From Alteromonas_E sp964230255 (GTDB lineage: Bacteria; Pseudomonadota; Gammaproteobacteria; Enterobacterales; Alteromonadaceae), in contig CAXRGW010000007.1 in the NCBI GenBank assembly GCA_964230255.1, forward strand, positions 1-19,111: a DNA stretch of 19,111 nt. Direction: 5' to 3'. The stretch's first letter is position 1. Each line of letters begins with the position of its first letter. Positions 14,911 to 19,111 of the stretch are shown here, piece by piece. Position numbers and translations under genes: made by a program. The notes beneath the pieces are model-generated. The model saw nothing but the letters and a program-made list of their open reading frames with translations. It was not told where the DNA came from and made no database searches.

Positions 14911-17328
14911 CTAGAACGTGTAGTTAACGCCTAAGTACCAGCTACCGCCCTCGTAGTTTGCCGCTGAACGACGTGGATACTGAAGACCTACGCTTTGGCG
15001 ATTGGCAAACGGTGCATCAATTTCATCGATGTATTCATCAAACATATTAACTAAACCTAAACGCACCTGAGTACTTTCGGTCCATTGATAGTTCAATTCT
15101 GCATCGAAGTAAACCACTGCGCCGATTTCGGCACTGGGACTGGTCGCCGCGCCAATAGTGCCACGTTCGTCATAGTGAGAACCGTAATAGTTAGCGCGTA
15201 ACATCAAGCTCCAATCTTGGCTAAACTCAGTAAATGCAGACAACACAAAACGACTGTTGGGATAATTGTTCTCAATATCTTCAACAGTAGCGTCTGATAC
15301 TGGTTGAACGCCGCTGACTGTTCGCTGCCCTACAACTTCAATTTTGTTGTAGCTATAGACAAAGTTAAAGTCAGTGGTTACGCTCGAGGACCAATCCACG
15401 GTTGAAGAAACCACTAAATCAATACCCGAATGTTCCACATCCAAAGCGTTGGTGTAAAATGAGATAGAGCTACCGTCGGGTTGCGCAATATCACCGGTAC
15501 GGTAGATGCGGTCGTCGACTTCAATTTTGTAGAAGTCTAGTGTAACTGAGGTGTTATCAGTGATGTTTGATACAATACCTGCACTCACATTCAGTGACTC
15601 TTCTTCTTTAATCGCCTGACCACCCGCAGCTACAGCGCGTGGATCTGTTGCAGGTATTAAGCCCTCTTCAATTTGTAACCCTGTGGTACCGTCAAATGTT
15701 GTAATAGTGGTTCTAACGTTTGATTGACCTGGTGTTGGCGCATGGAAACCGGTTGAAATGGCAGCCCGCAATGAGGTGTCATCAGTAACGCTATAGTTAG
15801 CCGCTACTTTCCAGTTAATGGTATCGCCAAAATCCGAGAAGTCCTCGTAACGCAACGCGTATTGCATCAACAAATCATCAGTCGCATCGTGCTCAACATC
15901 CGCATATACCGCATAGTTGCGACGTGAGAATTTACCGGAATCCTGCGGGGTAATACCTTTAAAACCACTGGAGCCACCACCAATGGAGCCATCAGCATTG
16001 GAATATGAAGCAGCTTCACCTGCAATAGCGGTATAGCTTTCTTCGCGCCATTCAAAGCCATAGGCCAAATTAAAGTTATCACCCATTGGCTTCGAAAAGT
16101 CAGCATTTAAGTTAATTTCTTCTTGCTCGTAACCACCAACATCAAAATCCATCTGTGGGATATTGCCATTAACATCCAGGCCTAAACCAGCATTGATTGT
16201 GTTGTTTAAGAAATAATCGAGCGAGTTTTTACCTTGGCTGATACTAAAATCGTATCGTGTCCCATTGTCGTAATAGCCTTCTACCCCAGTAATAAAGCTA
16301 AAGTCTTCTTGCTCACCATCCAAAAACGGCGTGAAACCAACATTGTTAAGGTTGCCCGCATAACCCAAGCCACGCAAAGTGGTTAAAGTAGAGTGATTGG
16401 GGTTGCGATAGAAAAAGCGGTAGCGTCCAAAAGTATCAGCAAAATTAAGTCGTGAGTACCATAAGCCCCCGTTGCTTAACTCAATCCCTACATTGGCAAA
16501 AAAGCGTAATGCATCGGTTTCTGGGCGTCCCCAAGTTTGCGTGAACGGTGCATCATCAAAAGGTGTGTCTGCGCCAACGCCCTGCACGCCTGCATCTATC
16601 AATGCTTGTGCATCGGGTCGAATAATACCGCGCGAATGCGCTTCATTGTCGACATACTCAACACTTAAATTTAAATAGCCATCACCTAGCGATAGCCCAG
16701 TATTTGCACCTAAATATACGCTTTGTTCACCTTCATAAAATTGACCATATTTAAGTACAGCAGAGCCTCCCTCATCGGCGTCTTTTGTGACGAAATTGAT
16801 CACTCCAGCAATTGCATCCGAACCGTATTGCGATGCCGCACCATCACGCAAAACTTCTACGCGTTTTAACGCGATAGAAGGGATCATGCCAATATCAACA
16901 CCATGTGCACCGTTTCCGGCGGCGGGCGCGAAAAACTGCACTAATGCAGAACGGTGGCGACGCTTCCCATCCACTAAAACTAGGGTTTGATCCGGCGCAG
17001 TGCCGCGCAGAGAGGTTGGGCGAACAAAAGCAGAGCCATCACCAGTAGCAGGTGTTGCAGTATAGCTTGGCACTAGTGCTTTGAGGTTATCGGTTAGGTC
17101 AGCTGCACTGCCTGTTGCAACTAATGCGTCACCATCAAGCAAATCGACAGGAACAGGAGAGTCAGCGACTGAACGCTCTTTGAGACTACGTGAGCCTACA
17201 ACCGCAATCTTTTCAACATCTGTGTCGGATGGCGCTTCGGCATCAGAAGACTGAGCAAGGGCTTGGCTGACTGATGTCGCTAGCAACAAAGGCGCGAAGC
17301 CTGACATGATTAGATATTTATTCCGCAT
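14911..17328 (-). CDS. TonB-dependent receptor (TBDT-3)
   Basis: An 805-residue outer-membrane receptor. Signal peptide about 1-25 (cleavage after ALA); acidic linker; TonB-box-like VEKIAVVGSR at about 38-47; plug about 50-185 with RPTSLRGTAPDQTLVLVDGK, KRRHRSALV and VEVLRDGAASQYGSDAIAGV; barrel to a C-terminal ...LGVNYTF with the canonical final Phe. AAGGAAACACC before the ATG supports the start. It belongs to the same KRRHRSA plug family as TBDT-1 and TBDT-2 but is clearly more divergent, shorter, has no STN domain and lacks their two-cysteine FNEILPGGF loop, so a different ligand is likely. A secreted hydrolase gene lies upstream on the same strand, 309 bases away; the pair may process and import one compound, but the gap makes a single operon uncertain. 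Confidence 0.94.
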   Translation of the reverse strand: MRNKYLIMSGFAPLLLATSVSQALAQSSDAEAPSDTDVEKIAVVGSRSLKERSVADSPVPVDLLDGDALVATGSAADLTDNLKALVPSYTATPATGDGSAFVRPTSLRGTAPDQTLVLVDGKRRHRSALVQFFAPAAGNGAHGVDIGMIPSIALKRVEVLRDGAASQYGSDAIAGVINFVTKDADEGGSAVLKYGQFYEGEQSVYLGANTGLSLGDGYLNLSVEYVDNEAHSRGIIRPDAQALIDAGVQGVGADTPFDDAPFTQTWGRPETDALRFFANVGIELSNGGLWYSRLNFADTFGRYRFFYRNPNHSTLTTLRGLGYAGNLNNVGFTPFLDGEQEDFSFITGVEGYYDNGTRYDFSISQGKNSLDYFLNNTINAGLGLDVNGNIPQMDFDVGGYEQEEINLNADFSKPMGDNFNLAYGFEWREESYTAIAGEAASYSNADGSIGGGSSGFKGITPQDSGKFSRRNYAVYADVEHDATDDLLMQYALRYEDFSDFGDTINWKVAANYSVTDDTSLRAAISTGFHAPTPGQSNVRTTITTFDGTTGLQIEEGLIPATDPRAVAAGGQAIKEEESLNVSAGIVSNITDNTSVTLDFYKIEVDDRIYRTGDIAQPDGSSISFYTNALDVEHSGIDLVVSSTVDWSSSVTTDFNFVYSYNKIEVVGQRTVSGVQPVSDATVEDIENNYPNSRFVLSAFTEFSQDWSLMLRANYYGSHYDERGTIGAATSPSAEIGAVVYFDAELNYQWTESTQVRLGLVNMFDEYIDEIDAPFANRQSVGLQYPRRSAANYEGGSWYLGVNYTF

Positions 17329-17637
17329 GGTGTTTCCTTATTATCTTTTTATTATTCAATGCACCTACCGTGCATAAAATTCCATAGTAAGCAGGCCAAC
17401 AACCGAACGCGTACAACAGTAGGCACATTATTATGGGTTATTTAAACGTAGCGCATAAATCCCTGTTTTGAGAAATAAAAAGACTATTTTTACCTGATAA
17501 ATTTGGAATTTAATTAGATATTTTCGAGGAGTAGGTACTACCTATAACTACTCAATATGGCGTACCTACCCTAGCTAAACCCGACGTTTGTGCGCTTTTC
17601 CAATGATGATTTGAATTAATATCAACTATTCCGGCAA
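17329..17637 (-). promoter_or_regulatory. TBDT-3 leader with dyad elements sharing ACCTACC
   Basis: No gene is seen in these 309 bases. Dyads: TGCAC-N5-GTGCA at 17360-17374, about 32 bases upstream of the TBDT-3 start; TAGGTA-C-TACCTA at 17532-17544; and GTAGGTAC (17531-17538) against GTACCTAC (17562-17569). The heptamer ACCTACC occurs inside or next to these at 17363-17369 and 17564-17570. Such spaced related dyads suggest binding sites of one dimeric regulator. There is no hairpin terminator just past the hydrolase stop, so read-through into TBDT-3 is possible. Confidence 0.4.
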
Positions 17638-18828
17638 TCATTCAATGCCGCTTTGATACTCAAACAGTTGGCGATCAGCGTTGCCTCCTTGCATTGAGGT
17701 GCCTGTAGCCAAGAGTAACAGCGCTTCAGGGTCCGCTTTTAAGTATGCATTAAAAAATAGTAGCTCCCAATTATCGCGATCTTGCCATGCCCCCCCTTCA
17801 AATACATGCGGCTGATCAACGAGTTCAACGACATAAGTTGGTCCGGATAATTGGCGCATAGCGGGTAAGATTGATTCTTTAGTTGTAACCGTATCCGTTG
17901 TACCAAATAACGTGATTGTTGGGACTGTCACAGCTGACAACCTATTGTTATTTGGACCGAACGCATAAAACACTTCTTCACCATTGCTACCACCTGTCCA
18001 AGGTGCGGCAGCTACTGCGGCTTTGACTCGAGTGTCTTTAACTGAGTTGGGGTTGGCTTGGATATCACCACCCGCCAGTGCCAATGCGGTGAATCCACCA
18101 AAACTATGACCGCTAACACCAATATTATTCGCCTCTACGTGTTGGCCAAACGCTTCGCTATTGACAATAGAATCGACTACGGCCTTGGTGAGTAAAGGTC
18201 GTAAGAAACCAATTTGATTGTTATTACTCAAGGGTCGAGCAAAACGGTTATCGCCATAAAAGACTACTGCCACTATATAACCATGACTGGCAATGCGATT
18301 GGCGTGGCCAATATCATAAACCCCGTGTGCCGAACCGCCGTGCGCAAGAACCACTAACGGATAACGTTTATTGGGTTCGGCAAACACCGGTGCCTCATTC
18401 GGTTGCAACATGTGCGCAAAGCTGCCGTAATCAGAGTCGTGATAGGGAAACTCATAGGGTTTAGCTGCAATTTCATCAGTCGTGGGGTACGTAATAAATG
18501 CTGCCACAGGGATAGTTTCCCCCGCATCTGCAGCGTAAATTTCTGAAATATCCGGTACATTAACATTAACTGTCCATACCGCTGCTGGATGCTGCATAAC
18601 ATCGGTAATATAGGTCGCTGAACCATACCACGTTCGATGCCCTGACAGGTAAGTGTCCATCTCCTCGCCTGTGAGCGATTGGTATTCTTGCGCCACTTGG
18701 AAATTGGTCGACGCGACCGGATAAGAGCCAGGGCCAATAGGAATAATTTCTTCCGCATTTACCGATGTAAATTGCATAAAGGCAACACTGAGAATAAGTC
18801 CTAAACAACCGGTGTTAGCACATTGCAT
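17638..18828 (-). CDS. Secreted alpha/beta hydrolase (esterase/lipase-like)
   Basis: A 396-residue exported hydrolase. Signal peptide about 1-25 (LGLILSVAFMQF, cleavage near VNA). The core alpha/beta-hydrolase fold starts at about 156 (YPLVVLAHGGSAHGVYDIG, oxyanion region HGG). The nucleophile elbow is GVSGHSFGGFTALALAGG with Ser242. The probable acid is Asp312 (TLFGTTDTV) and the base His341 (DQPHVFEGG). The order and spacing Ser-Asp-His fit an active enzyme of the dienelactone-hydrolase, chlorophyllase or PAF-acetylhydrolase-like group; the substrate cannot be told, but an ester is most likely. The ATG at 18828 has AAAGGAGA 5 bases upstream. It is probably periplasmic or extracellular and lies upstream of TBDT-3 on the same strand, so it may release a product that the receptor imports (inference). 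Confidence 0.9.
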   Translation of the reverse strand: MQCANTGCLGLILSVAFMQFTSVNAEEIIPIGPGSYPVASTNFQVAQEYQSLTGEEMDTYLSGHRTWYGSATYITDVMQHPAAVWTVNVNVPDISEIYAADAGETIPVAAFITYPTTDEIAAKPYEFPYHDSDYGSFAHMLQPNEAPVFAEPNKRYPLVVLAHGGSAHGVYDIGHANRIASHGYIVAVVFYGDNRFARPLSNNNQIGFLRPLLTKAVVDSIVNSEAFGQHVEANNIGVSGHSFGGFTALALAGGDIQANPNSVKDTRVKAAVAAAPWTGGSNGEEVFYAFGPNNNRLSAVTVPTITLFGTTDTVTTKESILPAMRQLSGPTYVVELVDQPHVFEGGAWQDRDNWELLFFNAYLKADPEALLLLATGTSMQGGNADRQLFEYQSGIE

Positions 18829-19040
18829 ACTATCTCCTTTTGATTAGCGATTACATGTTTAGTGATAACCTATTGTTTTCAGCACTGAGCAGCTGGACAT
18901 AATGGTTATCAGGCTTGTTTTCTCGCCGTGACTTGAGAATATTTACAATGTAGTACATGGCTCGATACAAAGATATTCTTAATGCGTTACCATTTGTTAA
19001 CGGGGTTGCACCATAGCCAGACCAAAAAGCGTCAGGTCAG
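18829..19040. other. Intergenic region upstream of the hydrolase
   Basis: No gene is supported. It should contain the hydrolase promoter on the minus strand. An inverted pair, TGATAACC (18863-18870) and GGTTATCA (18904-18911), has perfect 8-bp arms 33 bases apart, centred roughly 60 bases upstream of the hydrolase start; it may be a regulatory site. I could not assign promoter boxes. Confidence 0.35.
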
Positions 19041-19111
19041 TCATATAAAATGAGTACCCAGTCACTGAATGGGTCTCCACAAAACACCCGCTCGCCATCG
19101 ATCACGGCCTG
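19041..19111 (-). CDS. Possible 3' end of a gene cut by the window edge
   Basis: A minus-strand frame is open from the window edge to a TGA at 19043-19041, reading AVIDGERVFCGDPFSDWVLI and ending LYD. Composition is protein-like, but only 23 codons are visible, no family is recognised and no terminator follows. The opposite strand is also open from an ATG at 19051 and could be the real gene start instead. Confidence 0.3.

Noticed and set aside
1..19111. CRISPR array, tRNA, rRNA or prophage genes
   Set aside because: No regularly spaced repeats, no cloverleaf-like or rRNA-like segments and no phage structural or integrase genes were seen while reading both strands.

Overview
The window looks like chromosomal DNA of a marine gammaproteobacterium of the Alteromonadales type (Alteromonas/Glaciecola/Paraglaciecola-like). 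This rests on moderate-to-low GC, several large TonB-dependent outer-membrane receptors (TBDTs), a FecI/FecR-type surface-signalling pair and a GlpK/GlpD locus. The genus is inferred from gene content, not from a marker gene.

Left end (1-1800) is low-density and eroded. It holds a possible 3' gene end (2-109), a perfect 20-bp palindrome (143-162), a small lipoprotein gene (450-746, minus) and two adjacent gene remnants on the plus strand. The first remnant is an Hsp70/actin-ATPase-like N-terminus broken by an amber codon (964-1257). The second is a clear IS91-family transposase C-terminus broken by stops and frameshifts (1259-~1740).

Centre-left (1831-9389, all minus strand) is a surface-signalling island. 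Transcription runs right to left: TBDT-2 without a signalling domain, then an ECF sigma factor overlapping a FecR-like anti-sigma gene by 4 bp (terminator on the fecR stop codon), then TBDT-1, which has an extra N-terminal STN signalling domain. TBDT-1 and TBDT-2 are close paralogues, so one signal-transducing and one non-transducing copy of the same receptor flank the sigma/anti-sigma pair. The expected logic, from FecA-FecR-FecI, is: ligand on TBDT-1, STN to FecR, release of sigma, transcription of the receptor genes. The ligand cannot be told from sequence.

Centre (9937-14898): a small SpoIIAA/STAS-like protein; a heavily decayed glpD (glycerol-3-phosphate dehydrogenase) on the minus strand; a 56-bp MITE-like element with perfect 21-bp inverted arms; an intact divergent glpK lacking the known E. 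coli allosteric motifs; and a receiver-domain/TPR protein whose phosphoacceptor aspartate is replaced by serine. A bidirectional terminator (14861-14898) closes this block.

Right (14911-18828, minus): a third TBDT of the same broad family, more divergent, without STN and without the cysteine loop shared by the other two. Upstream of it in the same orientation is a secreted alpha/beta hydrolase with a complete Ser-Asp-His triad. The 309-bp gap between them carries several dyad elements. The last ~280 bases contain no complete gene.
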